Below, piece by piece: positions 6,198 through 14,884 of a stretch of DNA of 34,094 bases (positions are counted from its first letter, which is position 1; every line of letters begins with the position of its first letter). The stretch is from Treponema sp. Its GTDB lineage: Bacteria > Spirochaetota > Spirochaetia > Treponematales > Treponemataceae. The DNA lies in assembly GCA_016281495.1 (NCBI GenBank), contig JAEEIU010000009.1, positions 1-34,094 on the forward strand. The letters are read 5' to 3'. The notes under the pieces were generated by a model. It did no database searches, was not told where the DNA came from, and saw only the letters and a program-made list of their open reading frames with translations. A program made the translations under genes and the position numbers.

Positions 6198-6440
6198 ATG
6201 GAAAAATCTTCTTGGGATCATTATGTTGGGATGAATCAGGCTTACAATTCTTTTTTTGACAACTGGCAGGGAATTCAAGAGATGCTTCCTTCCAAAACTA
6301 ATAAGGAAATCAACATGGCCTTGAGCCTTTTGGACAGCTGCCTTGATTCCGTCAAAGCCAACGTAAAGAAGGGTGACGGCGATAACTTTGACAAGAAAGA
6401 CGGTGACACTCCCAGCTTTGAGGTCTTTGGAGGAAAATGA
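6198..6440 (+). CDS. Small hydrophilic protein of unknown function
   Basis: This 80-residue protein starts MEKSSWDHYVGMNQAYNSFF and has no signal peptide or membrane segment. Residues 1-60 look helical (QEMLPSKTNKEINMALSLLD) and the tail is rich in lysine, aspartate and glycine. ATG at 6198 is chosen for the GGAGG seven bases before it, though the frame is open from 6144. Its stop overlaps the next start (ATGA), so the two genes are probably translationally coupled. I recognise no family. Confidence 0.7.
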   Translation: MEKSSWDHYVGMNQAYNSFFDNWQGIQEMLPSKTNKEINMALSLLDSCLDSVKANVKKGDGDNFDKKDGDTPSFEVFGGK

Positions 6441-7036
6441 TGAGGCTTTCTTCCAGAATTGTTTTTTGTACCGTTATTTTGCTCTTTATCTCTGCCCTTT
6501 CGTTTGCACAAGTCAAGGATAAATCTACATTCCTTTTGGATGGATTTGAGGACGGTAATTTCTGGAAAACAGTCAATGAGTCAGATTTGGAATGGACTTC
6601 CTCCAATATGGCAACAGAATGCTCAATCAGTACGGAATGGAGCACACAGGGGAAAAAATGTGCAAGCCTTTCCTTTGGTCCAATGAACAAAGTCCATCAA
6701 TCTAGCTTTGCATGCACGGAACTTTTTGAGCCGGACTGGGGAAAATATAAGGAAATCATAATCGACTTTTACAACAAGACGGACCAAAAGATTTCGGTAA
6801 ACATTGCGTTTCAAAACAAAGAGAACTGGAAATGGACAGTGTGCAAATCCGCAACCCTTGAAGTTGGGGAAAACAAGGACGTAAGGTTTTCTCTGACAGA
6901 AAACATCAGGGACGGTAAAAACTCAAAATGCGAGCCCATTCAGGCAGGAAACGAACTTTATTGTGCTTTGATTCAGGTAATCGGAAACAACAAAGGCGGA
7001 ACACTGCTTGTTGACAATATCCGCCTTATAAAATAA
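6437..7036 (+). CDS. Secreted protein with a carbohydrate-binding-like beta-sandwich
   Basis: This 199-residue protein has a signal peptide (MMRLSSRIVFCTVILLFISA, cleavage near LSFAQ) and a mature domain with a galactose-binding or CBM-like look: LLDGFEDGNFWKT at the start, YKEIIIDFYNKTDQKISVNI in the middle and GGTLLVDNIRLIK at the end. FEDG openings and VDNIRL endings are common in sugar-binding jelly-roll domains, so a periplasmic or surface carbohydrate-binding role is plausible but unproven. GGAGG lies four bases before the ATG, inside the preceding gene, which it overlaps by four bases. Confidence 0.72.
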   Translation: MMRLSSRIVFCTVILLFISALSFAQVKDKSTFLLDGFEDGNFWKTVNESDLEWTSSNMATECSISTEWSTQGKKCASLSFGPMNKVHQSSFACTELFEPDWGKYKEIIIDFYNKTDQKISVNIAFQNKENWKWTVCKSATLEVGENKDVRFSLTENIRDGKNSKCEPIQAGNELYCALIQVIGNNKGGTLLVDNIRLIK

Positions 7037-7049
7037 CTGACCACCAGAC

Positions 7050-7274
7050 CTATTCTATTTTCATTTCATTAAGGATGTCCCTAAGCTTTGCCAATTCTTC
7101 GGCTGTAAGGGTAATTCCTTTTCCCATCTTAACTCCATCAGGTGCCCATGAGCGTATGTCATACTTTGCAGGCCTGTCGCTCCATGAAACAAGCTTAAGT
7201 TCAGTCTTCCATCCGCCTTTTGACTCTGACAAAGTTCCAAAGGTTTGCTTTACATCATATTTTATTTCATCCAT
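7050..7274 (-). CDS. PC4/YdbC-family single-strand nucleic-acid-binding protein
   Basis: This 74-residue protein matches the bacterial YdbC branch of the transcriptional coactivator PC4 (p15) family: KTELKLVSWSDRPAKYDIRS followed by WAPDGVKMGKGITLTAEELA and KLRDIL. Members form dimers that bind single-stranded DNA or RNA; a role in transcription or repair is inferred from family knowledge. ATG has GGAGG seven bases upstream. It follows the beta-barrel gene by 19 bases on the same strand and may be read with that cluster. Its stop is only 13 bases from the convergent gene's stop, with no hairpin between. Confidence 0.85.
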   Translation of the reverse strand: MDEIKYDVKQTFGTLSESKGGWKTELKLVSWSDRPAKYDIRSWAPDGVKMGKGITLTAEELAKLRDILNEMKIE

Positions 7275-7293
7275 AAATCACCTCCAGGTAATT

Positions 7294-8676
7294 CTAGAAT
7301 TGCCATCCGACACTTACAGAAGGAATCACGGTTCCAAGCAGCATGTCCACCGGTGCATGATCATCTGCTGATCCAATATATGGAATATATGCCATAAGGA
7401 AATCAGCACCAGTTTCCACATACAGACGCTTTGTGATATAAACTTGCAGGGCTGCCCCCACATCTGCGGAAAAGTTGATTGCATTCTGTGGATCAGACTT
7501 TATGTCATGTTCAAAATGCAGGGTAAGGTTGTTGAACATGACAAATCCGGCTCCTGCATGAACGTCAAGTGTCAAACGGTGAGATGAGCGTCCTGTGGAC
7601 TTGTTCTTGAAATAGAACGGCTTTTGATATACAAAGTTAAGCTCTGCTGCAAAAAAGTTTCCGTCAACAGTATATTCAGGGAATGCTTTTCCACCAAAGA
7701 AATGTGTTCCATAAACAGAAAGTCCCACACCAAGATATCCCCACAACTGCTTGAACGGTATGAACGTTACTTTTCCAACGATACTTATTGGCCAGAGTGT
7801 GGTTTCCATATAAGTCTTGACCGTATCGTCAAACAGGATTATCGGACACATGTATCCGCCTGAAACATCAAGGTCAATGAGCTTTTTGAATTTAATCGTT
7901 ATCTCTGTGCTTTTGTCCGGAATTGAATGAAGTCCTGATGCATCCACTGCGGCAAATTTATAAACCCCGACATCCATTGATTTAACATCATACTGAAGTT
8001 CAATCTCGGTACCGTCAGACTTTAGGCTTATGATATCCTGAGCATGCAGAGTACGCCTGTCACTTGTCAGGGTATAATCCATGTAAGAAATGTCATCATC
8101 AGATTTTTTTATGTTGTGGAAATTTTTTCCCGTTGCACGTATGATACCGTTATTGTCTCCGTCATCAAGATAAATCGTGTCTCCCAAGTTAAGCGGATAA
8201 GAGACCTTTTTTACCTCCGGAAGATATGCGGGAAGAATCGTAAAATCTTCCACTGATGTATAATCTTCCTCAAGCATGCCAAGGACATTGTAAACCTGAA
8301 TGATAAGGCGGTAGTTTCCGGCAGGCAAAATGGGATCAAGGAAAACCGTGCATTCATCAGTTTCCTCTTCGTTTGTCTCATGCCTGTAAATTTCTGTGTA
8401 GGTATATTTACCGTTGGCTCCAGCGGATGATGAGCGTTTTTGAATTATTACGCCGTATTTAAGGACTTCTCCGGCATCTTCCCAACTGATAGGCTGAACA
8501 AGGACGTTTTTCTCCGCAATCTCCTGCTCCATCTTTAACCTAAGCTCAAGTGCGGAATCAATCTGCTGTTCTTCCAGGGAATCAAGATCAAGATTAACTG
8601 ATTCGTTTTCCTGTGCAGTCAGTGCAATGAGGGAAAATAACAATACGGCCTTCAAAAGCAGCTTTTTAATTTCCAT
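7294..8676 (-). CDS. Outer-membrane beta-barrel-like protein with N-terminal sandwich domains
   Basis: This 460-residue protein starts MEIKKLLLKAVLLFSLIALT, a signal peptide ending near AQE. Residues about 30-270 look like beta-sandwich repeats (NYRLIIQVYNVLG, VGVYKFAAVDASG). From about 275 the pattern switches to alternating amphipathic strands typical of a barrel (GYMCPIILFDDTVKTYMETT, RLYVETGADFLMAYIPYIGS), and the chain ends SVGWQF with the terminal phenylalanine common in outer-membrane proteins. ATG at 8674-8676 is chosen; it overlaps the FecR gene by 11 bases, which implies coupling. Outer-membrane location is inferred from these features. Confidence 0.72.
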   Translation of the reverse strand: MEIKKLLLKAVLLFSLIALTAQENESVNLDLDSLEEQQIDSALELRLKMEQEIAEKNVLVQPISWEDAGEVLKYGVIIQKRSSSAGANGKYTYTEIYRHETNEEETDECTVFLDPILPAGNYRLIIQVYNVLGMLEEDYTSVEDFTILPAYLPEVKKVSYPLNLGDTIYLDDGDNNGIIRATGKNFHNIKKSDDDISYMDYTLTSDRRTLHAQDIISLKSDGTEIELQYDVKSMDVGVYKFAAVDASGLHSIPDKSTEITIKFKKLIDLDVSGGYMCPIILFDDTVKTYMETTLWPISIVGKVTFIPFKQLWGYLGVGLSVYGTHFFGGKAFPEYTVDGNFFAAELNFVYQKPFYFKNKSTGRSSHRLTLDVHAGAGFVMFNNLTLHFEHDIKSDPQNAINFSADVGAALQVYITKRLYVETGADFLMAYIPYIGSADDHAPVDMLLGTVIPSVSVGWQF

Positions 8677-11455
8677 ACAGCTTACCAGTGTCCTTTTTCT
8701 TTCCGCCATTTTCATTAAGAGAGAAATCGATTGTAAATGAGGATGTTGCCGGGATACCGTCTATGAGAACCTGCTTGTTTTCCACATCCATTCGAACTGC
8801 ACGTACAGACCACGTAAAATCACCCTTAGAAAGGATTGTAAGATCTTCCATGGTGAAATTAGTATTTCCATTTCCGTTAAGGATCTTTGTAAGAACCTTT
8901 GTTCCCTTTGGATTTGTTACTTCAAGAATATAATCATGAGCGCGGTTTACTGGTTTCCAGCTGAAATCAATTATAGGAGTCTTGCGCAAGTATGCCGCGT
9001 CAAAGTAATTTGTTTTTCCGGTTGAAAGGCCACGTGGAGGATCAAACGGATCAATAGGAAGAACCGTAAACCTTCTTGTCTTGAGTCCCGTAATGTCAAG
9101 GTCATCGGTGCTCATGGCCTCAATGTTCCATACATATTCACCCGAGGTCAGCTGCCTTATCTGAACCTTGCGTTCATTTCTGTCTACAGGATCCTTGAAT
9201 GCAAGTGTAATACCACCGGATGGATTTACACGGTAAAGGAGGATGCTTTGATTTGCAATTGCTTCCTTTGATGACCATTTGAACACAGGAGGATTGTCAA
9301 TTGCCTCAAGTCCGTCAAATTGTTCTGAGTCATTCGGATATGTAAGCTCTACAGGATGCAGATGCTTAAGCTCAAATACGCTTTCTGTAAGAAGACCGTT
9401 TCGACGTGTGCCCTTCTCGCTTTCGTTTGCATAAGCCTGAATTGACCACTGATAATATCCGTCCGGATATTCTGCCATATTAAGCTCAAGAGAACTGCCC
9501 GGAATAAAGTTTTCATCCAGCAGAGACTCTGTTGATCCATAGCGGTAAAGCTTTAAGCGGTAATAATCAGCGCCGTTAACAGAATTCCAGTTGAACTGAT
9601 ATGGAGTATATGGCCTGATGACTGCCCTGCTTGTCTGATTCGGGTTCGGGTTGGTCGGAGCAGGAAGAGGAGGAACTATATGGAACAGCTTTGGCTCTGT
9701 TACATACTCAGTTGAGGTTGTGGTGTCTTTGGAATACAAGCGCCAGTAATATGATCCCTGATTCAACTTTACTCCGGAAAGTGAGTTGCCGTCCTGCTCT
9801 GTATCATAAATTATATTTGTAAATGCACGGTCTGTTGCAACCTGAACATGCTTTTTAAGAGGAAGATTAGATTTCCATGTAAAGCGGCTGTCCACCAAAA
9901 GGCTCTGGAGGATAGAATAATCCTGGCTTGGGAATATCGTGTGCTGTTCAACCTGTCCGTCTATTGCATAGAATGAACGTACAGTTGAATACTCCGACCT
10001 GTTACCCTCATTGTCTATCTGACGTACAGCCCAATACCACTGGCGGTTTGTGATTCCGTCTGCTTTGGGTGATATTGCAACAAAGTTCTCGCTCAATGTC
10101 CTGTCGATAACAGGATTTACAAGCTGGGCATTATCAGCAACTACAATCTGATACCTGTCGGCCTCGTTTTCCATTTTCCAGGAGAAGTTAACGCTTGAGT
10201 TACCAATCTGAGTATTAACAAAGCTTCCTTCTGCAGGAACCTTGAGTGTCGGACGGTTAAGGTTGCCCCTCTTTGATATGCGGAATGAACTTACCTCAGA
10301 CGTATTAGCCAGCCCAAGATTGTTTATGTTGTAGAATGGAGTGACCCTCCAGTACCACTGGCCTTCCTCAAGTGTGGAAACAATGGCAGAAGGCAATGAA
10401 CTCCTCTGTTTTATCACAGGATTATTCATCTGTGGGTTATTTGCTATCTCATACTGATATGTGGTGGCATATTCAGAATCTGTCCATATAAGGCGGACAG
10501 GCGGTTTTTGAGTGCGATAGGTATACTCATAATCTGAAACAGGAACCTTTGTCTCCGGAGCCAGGGACTGCATTACACGAAGCTTGCTTCCTGCCTCCAA
10601 AGCAGTGCTGCCATCAGGATTCAAGGTTTTGAGACGCCAGTAATAATCACCGCTTTCAAGATTTACAGAGAGCTGTGTAACACCTGTAACCGAAACAGTG
10701 CGGACTACGTTGTTGAATTTCTTGTCACGGGCAAATTCAAGTTCCATCGGAGTTTGATCGGAAATATTGTTGAGCCTCCATGCAAATGGAACCTGTGCTT
10801 CTCCCTGTGTAAAATAAAGATACTTGTATTCGGGTGGAGGACTTGTGACAACAAAAGATGGGGTTGCAAACTGGCCGTTTTCATCCATTGCAAGGGCATC
10901 TCCTTCGGCAAGAGACCTGTTGTCAACATTGGCCTGTCCCTGTATGACCTGAAAAGATGTTGTTCCGTCTGATGATATGGCGCTCACGATACCGCCGCTT
11001 CCCACAGAAACAAGGACACCGCCGGACATGAGCTGCATTCCGTTCTCGCCGGCAGTAACTGTTGCAGAACCTTCCGATATATCCGCAGAAATTTGTCCCT
11101 CGGCAGCAAAAACCTGGATCATCGTGTTTTCCTGGACTTCAATCGTACTAATGCTGTCGGAATTAAATCTTATAGTCGCAGAAGAAAGTGGCATTGTATG
11201 GATGACGTCACCGTTGTACAAATCCGAATTCTGCCTCAGGCGGTCCCAAACAACGCGGTCAATAAAGCGTCGCTGAGCTGTCTTGTTCTTGAACGTAATG
11301 GTGGCGATAGGTGCCTCGTTCTTAGAAAGCACCATGTTCAAGCTTTGAGAAAATAAAACTGCACTTATCGAAGCCCCTGCAACGCAAAAGAAAATTGCCA
11401 GCCAGAATGCAAGGGAAGCTTTACTGCTTAATGACTGTTTTGTTTTCTTCTTCAT
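8666..11455 (-). CDS. FecR-domain protein with about seven Fn3-like repeats
   Basis: This 929-residue protein has an N-terminal membrane helix (about 14-38) and a long periplasmic part. A FecR-type domain spans roughly 75-195 (GDVIHTMPLSSATIRFNSDS and VIQGQANVDNRSLAEGDAL). It is followed by about seven repeats, each ending in a tryptophan-centred strand: DYYWRLKTL, QWYWRVTPF, QWYWAVRQI, SYYWRLYSK, YYQWSIQAY, EYVWNIEAM and DFTWSVRAV. These resemble fibronectin III-like modules and could bind peptidoglycan, sugars or partner proteins. ATG at 11453-11455 overlaps the cyclase gene by 35 bases, with AAGG nine bases upstream. FecR domains normally relay signals; here the neighbours suggest a link between the cyclase and the outer membrane. 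Confidence 0.82.
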   Translation of the reverse strand: MKKKTKQSLSSKASLAFWLAIFFCVAGASISAVLFSQSLNMVLSKNEAPIATITFKNKTAQRRFIDRVVWDRLRQNSDLYNGDVIHTMPLSSATIRFNSDSISTIEVQENTMIQVFAAEGQISADISEGSATVTAGENGMQLMSGGVLVSVGSGGIVSAISSDGTTSFQVIQGQANVDNRSLAEGDALAMDENGQFATPSFVVTSPPPEYKYLYFTQGEAQVPFAWRLNNISDQTPMELEFARDKKFNNVVRTVSVTGVTQLSVNLESGDYYWRLKTLNPDGSTALEAGSKLRVMQSLAPETKVPVSDYEYTYRTQKPPVRLIWTDSEYATTYQYEIANNPQMNNPVIKQRSSLPSAIVSTLEEGQWYWRVTPFYNINNLGLANTSEVSSFRISKRGNLNRPTLKVPAEGSFVNTQIGNSSVNFSWKMENEADRYQIVVADNAQLVNPVIDRTLSENFVAISPKADGITNRQWYWAVRQIDNEGNRSEYSTVRSFYAIDGQVEQHTIFPSQDYSILQSLLVDSRFTWKSNLPLKKHVQVATDRAFTNIIYDTEQDGNSLSGVKLNQGSYYWRLYSKDTTTSTEYVTEPKLFHIVPPLPAPTNPNPNQTSRAVIRPYTPYQFNWNSVNGADYYRLKLYRYGSTESLLDENFIPGSSLELNMAEYPDGYYQWSIQAYANESEKGTRRNGLLTESVFELKHLHPVELTYPNDSEQFDGLEAIDNPPVFKWSSKEAIANQSILLYRVNPSGGITLAFKDPVDRNERKVQIRQLTSGEYVWNIEAMSTDDLDITGLKTRRFTVLPIDPFDPPRGLSTGKTNYFDAAYLRKTPIIDFSWKPVNRAHDYILEVTNPKGTKVLTKILNGNGNTNFTMEDLTILSKGDFTWSVRAVRMDVENKQVLIDGIPATSSFTIDFSLNENGGKKKDTGKLYGN

Positions 11456-13625
11456 TAAGGTTTACCTTTGCAAAATCTGGGATCGGAATTCCTAACAGGG
11501 TTCTAACTTCATTCAGGGTCTTTGGTCCTGTGGGGCCTACCGCCTTGAGACAGTCCGGATCAGCCTTAAAATCAGGATCATTTCCCCTGAAGAATTTTTC
11601 TATGTCAAAATTCGGCATGTTTACCACACCGTAAAAATGCTGCTCGCCTTTTCCCTTTACTTCAATGCCTACAGGAATGCGTTCAACAAGGATTTCGCTT
11701 TCCATATTCTCTGACGGAATCGTAAAGTGGTTTTCCTGGCAACGGATATATTCCATCTTAAGGAGGTTGTATGTGTCCTCTGTAATCAGGATGTCTGTAC
11801 CACAAGGCTTGTTCGTGCTTTCTGTACGTGAAGCAAAGTTTACGGCATCACCGATGGCAGTATATTCCATCTTTTCTCCACCACCCATAACACCTGCTGT
11901 AACACGTCCTGTATTTATACCGCATCCAATCTGAATGTGGGGCTTGTACTTGGCTTTTGGTTCACCTGCATGAAGCTTTGTGAATTCCTCTGCGGCCTTG
12001 TTGTATTCCATAAGGGCATAGCGCATGCTGATAATACCGCGGATACAGTCTACGGCATCACCCTTGACGTGGGCCTCATGTTCAGCCTGAAGCTTAGCCT
12101 TGTTCAAGTCAGTGTCAGGAAGTTTTTCGTAGTCAAGATTATCCTCGCGCAAAAGTCCCCATACACCCATGATGGCGTCGCCTTCGAATTTATCGATGTT
12201 ACCATGGCTCAAAGATACACAGTTGACCATGCGTCCCATGTAGTCGTTCAAGAAGCCGATGATTTCCGCAGCAGACTCGTTTCCAAAGCGGTCCTTGAAG
12301 CCGTCGGATATTTTTGTGAATCCGCGGATGTCGCTGAAGAATATGGTGCAGTCCTTGAGGTGAGGCTCAAAATCGATTGACTTTGTGGCAATAGCCTTTG
12401 CAACACCCTGGTTCGTGAATTTTGCAAATGTGTTAAGGAATTCCCTTTCGTCCACGGTACCCTTGTTCAAGACACCGATTTCGTCCTTTCGCTTTCTGTT
12501 AAGGGTATCGATTATTTCTGTGTTGAAGTTACCGCGTGAAATGTCTTCCGCAGCGGCCGTCAGTTTCGCAAGAGGCTTGGCAAGTGCAAAGTGGGCAAAG
12601 AAAAGCATTACCGGAATTGCAATAAAGAAAATCACAAGGGTCACCCACAAATTGCTTTTTCTGGTGCTGTTGACCATTTCAAGAATGACACTTTCCGGAA
12701 CGGTCGTCATAACAACTATGTCACCTATTGAAAGCCTTTCGTATGCACCATAATAATACTCAGTCTTACCGTCTTCCTCCATGGAGAATCTGGTCTGATA
12801 ACTGGATGTATTGTTGTCGTTGTTCTGCCTCATTTCCTGTACAAGAGGATGTGTGGCAAATCCTGCGCCTGCAAGAATAAGGTCCCCGTCGGGATGCATA
12901 AGGAGGTCATTGTTGTTGTTGATTACAAACGATGTATTGCTTGATGTTGATCCAGAGCCTGAACCTATTGCATCAGAAAGAGTTTCGATGGAGAAGATTA
13001 TGATACATGTCTGCTGGGTTCCGTTGTCTGTGTACGGGAACAAAAGGGACATTACCGGAATGGTGAAATATGGGGATGCATTCAATGCAATGGTCTCTCC
13101 AAGGCATGAACGTTCAAGATCCTCGGTGCTTGCATTAAGGAAATCGTCTACAACGGTGTTCTCAAGCTCGTTTATTGCAAAAAAATGATTGTTGAAGAAC
13201 CTAAGGTCGGTGGAAGAAGTCCTTGAAACCTCCCCGTTCCTGATGTTTTCCAGTGACTGTACGGCTATAAAGGCAACATCGGAGTTGCGTTCAAAGAAAA
13301 AAGACTGTGCCTGGCGTGCCAAAGCGGCGTTGGAACCGGTTCCGGCAGCATTTATCAAGTCAAGAAGCTGAAATACGTTTGAGCGGATATTGGTAAGCTT
13401 AAGGTCGGCAGAAGAAGCAGAGCGGGAGTTGATTGTCATGTTGTTATCCTGAGCCGTCAACTCTACATCACCCTCAATAAAGTGGCTGGTCATGAATGTG
13501 ACGATAAGAAGTGATGTAATAACCACCACTCCGATGATAACTGACAGTTTTAAACCTATTGAGCGGAGTAAACTCACACCCTTCTTTTTCTTTTTTTCAG
13601 TCGTTTCCATATCTTCTTTACTCAT
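11421..13625 (-). CDS. Receptor-type class III adenylate cyclase
   Basis: This 734-residue inner-membrane protein makes cyclic AMP from ATP. Helices at about 24-46 and 326-346 enclose a periplasmic sensor region like a dCACHE domain (47-325). A HAMP linker (about 347-395) and the catalytic domain (about 420-640) follow. Catalytic residues are visible: metal-binding D432 (FFSDIRGFT) and D483, K479 (IDKFEGDAIMGVWG), adenine-side D593 (AIGDAVNFASR), and N596/R600 for the transition state. K479 and D593 favour ATP over GTP. The start MSKED has only a weak ribosome site. It is first in a cluster with the FecR and barrel genes, an order I recall from other treponemes including T. pallidum. Confidence 0.92.
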   Translation of the reverse strand: MSKEDMETTEKKKKKGVSLLRSIGLKLSVIIGVVVITSLLIVTFMTSHFIEGDVELTAQDNNMTINSRSASSADLKLTNIRSNVFQLLDLINAAGTGSNAALARQAQSFFFERNSDVAFIAVQSLENIRNGEVSRTSSTDLRFFNNHFFAINELENTVVDDFLNASTEDLERSCLGETIALNASPYFTIPVMSLLFPYTDNGTQQTCIIIFSIETLSDAIGSGSGSTSSNTSFVINNNNDLLMHPDGDLILAGAGFATHPLVQEMRQNNDNNTSSYQTRFSMEEDGKTEYYYGAYERLSIGDIVVMTTVPESVILEMVNSTRKSNLWVTLVIFFIAIPVMLFFAHFALAKPLAKLTAAAEDISRGNFNTEIIDTLNRKRKDEIGVLNKGTVDEREFLNTFAKFTNQGVAKAIATKSIDFEPHLKDCTIFFSDIRGFTKISDGFKDRFGNESAAEIIGFLNDYMGRMVNCVSLSHGNIDKFEGDAIMGVWGLLREDNLDYEKLPDTDLNKAKLQAEHEAHVKGDAVDCIRGIISMRYALMEYNKAAEEFTKLHAGEPKAKYKPHIQIGCGINTGRVTAGVMGGGEKMEYTAIGDAVNFASRTESTNKPCGTDILITEDTYNLLKMEYIRCQENHFTIPSENMESEILVERIPVGIEVKGKGEQHFYGVVNMPNFDIEKFFRGNDPDFKADPDCLKAVGPTGPKTLNEVRTLLGIPIPDFAKVNLNEEENKTVIKQ

Positions 13626-13828
13626 TCATCTCAAATTTTTAGACTAAAGCAATATGAGAGTTTTTTAAAATATTTAAACTCCACCCATCTATTATCGGTA
13701 AATTATAATATATAATCTACAATAATTCTACCTTTCTTACAAAAAAACTAAAAATTCTCCATTTTTTCAGCCCATATACCCATATGATTCAGGAAATCCT
13801 ATGCCTTTATATTTCCCCTCCCCCTCTA

Positions 13829-13857
13829 TTGTTAAAAAACTGCCTTTAGTATATTAT
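13829..13857 (+). promoter_or_regulatory. galE promoter
   Basis: TTGTTA (13829-13834) is followed after 17 bases by TATTAT (13852-13857), 46 bases before the galE start, which has its own AAGGAGG. The 278-base AT-rich space between galE and the divergent cyclase gene shows nothing else I can call. Confidence 0.6.
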
Positions 13858-13903
13858 AGTTACAGTTTTAAAGAAAGTATGTTCATACCTAAGGAGGTCC
13901 TGT

Positions 13904-14881
13904 ATGAAAGTTTTGGTTATTGGTGGAGCCGGTTATATTGGAAGCCATGTTGTAAAGGAACTTATGGCTCGCGGACACAAGGTTACGGTTTTTGACAACC
14001 TCTCCAGCGGACTCATTCAAAACCTTTTCCCGGAAAATGACTTTATCTCAGGCTCAATCCTTCATCCAGAAGACCTGGATTCCGCTTTTGAACGGGGATT
14101 TGACGCATTTGTAGACCTTGCGGCATTCAAGGCGGCCGGAGAGTCAATGATAAAGCCTGAAAAATACTCTGTAAACAACATCAACGGAACAATAAACATC
14201 CTGAACTCAGCTGTGGCACATAACTGCCTGAACATGGTTTTCTCTTCAAGTGCAGCCGTCTTTGGTGAGCCACAGTACCTGCCCATAGACGAAAATCACC
14301 CGAAGAATCCGGAAAACTACTACGGTTTTACAAAACTTAAAATAGAAGAATTCATGAAGTGGTATGAACAGCTCAAGGGTCTTCACTTTGCGGCCCTGAG
14401 GTATTTTAATGCGGCGGGATATGACCCCGAGGGAGTGCTCTATGGACTTGAACGCAATCCTGCCAACCTGCTTCCGGTAATCATGGAGGTGGCCTGCGGA
14501 AAAAGGGAAAAGCTCAGCATCTTTGGAAACGACTACCCCACCCGCGACGGAACATGCATACGCGACTACATCCATGTCACGGACCTTGCTGTGGCACATG
14601 CCCTTGCCCTTGAATACATTGTCAGCAAAAAAGAAAGCCTTACCCTGAATCTTGGAACAGGCACTGGAATCACAGTTACAGAAATGCTTGAGGCTGCCAG
14701 AAAAATCACGGGACAGGAAATCAAGGCAGAGTATTCAGAGCGTCGTCCGGGAGATCCAGCACAGCTTACGGCAAGCTCAACCCTTGCAAAGGAAAAACTT
14801 GGCTGGGAACCAAAGTACAGCGACATCAACACGCTTTTGGACAGCACATGGAAAGCTTATAAAAGGTATTACGGTAAATAA
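13904..14881 (+). CDS. galE: UDP-glucose 4-epimerase
   Basis: This 325-residue cytoplasmic enzyme interconverts UDP-glucose and UDP-galactose, supplying galactose for glycans or feeding the Leloir pathway. The NAD-binding GGAGYIGSH (residues 7-15) and the catalytic serine (FSSSAAVFG, about 115-116) and YxxxK (Y140-K144) are intact. RDYIHVTDLAVAH and GTGTGITVTEM are typical of GalE. Length is normal. AAGGAGG lies upstream of ATG. The pallilysin-related gene begins three bases after its stop, suggesting one transcript. Other extended-SDR sugar epimerases are possible but less likely. Confidence 0.93.
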   Translation: MKVLVIGGAGYIGSHVVKELMARGHKVTVFDNLSSGLIQNLFPENDFISGSILHPEDLDSAFERGFDAFVDLAAFKAAGESMIKPEKYSVNNINGTINILNSAVAHNCLNMVFSSSAAVFGEPQYLPIDENHPKNPENYYGFTKLKIEEFMKWYEQLKGLHFAALRYFNAAGYDPEGVLYGLERNPANLLPVIMEVACGKREKLSIFGNDYPTRDGTCIRDYIHVTDLAVAHALALEYIVSKKESLTLNLGTGTGITVTEMLEAARKITGQEIKAEYSERRPGDPAQLTASSTLAKEKLGWEPKYSDINTLLDSTWKAYKRYYGK

Positions 14882-14884
14882 TCT

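Noticed and set aside
11937..12380. Plus-strand open frame opposite the cyclase domain
   Set aside because: It lies over the conserved catalytic domain of the cyclase and shows no ribosome site or recognisable domain.
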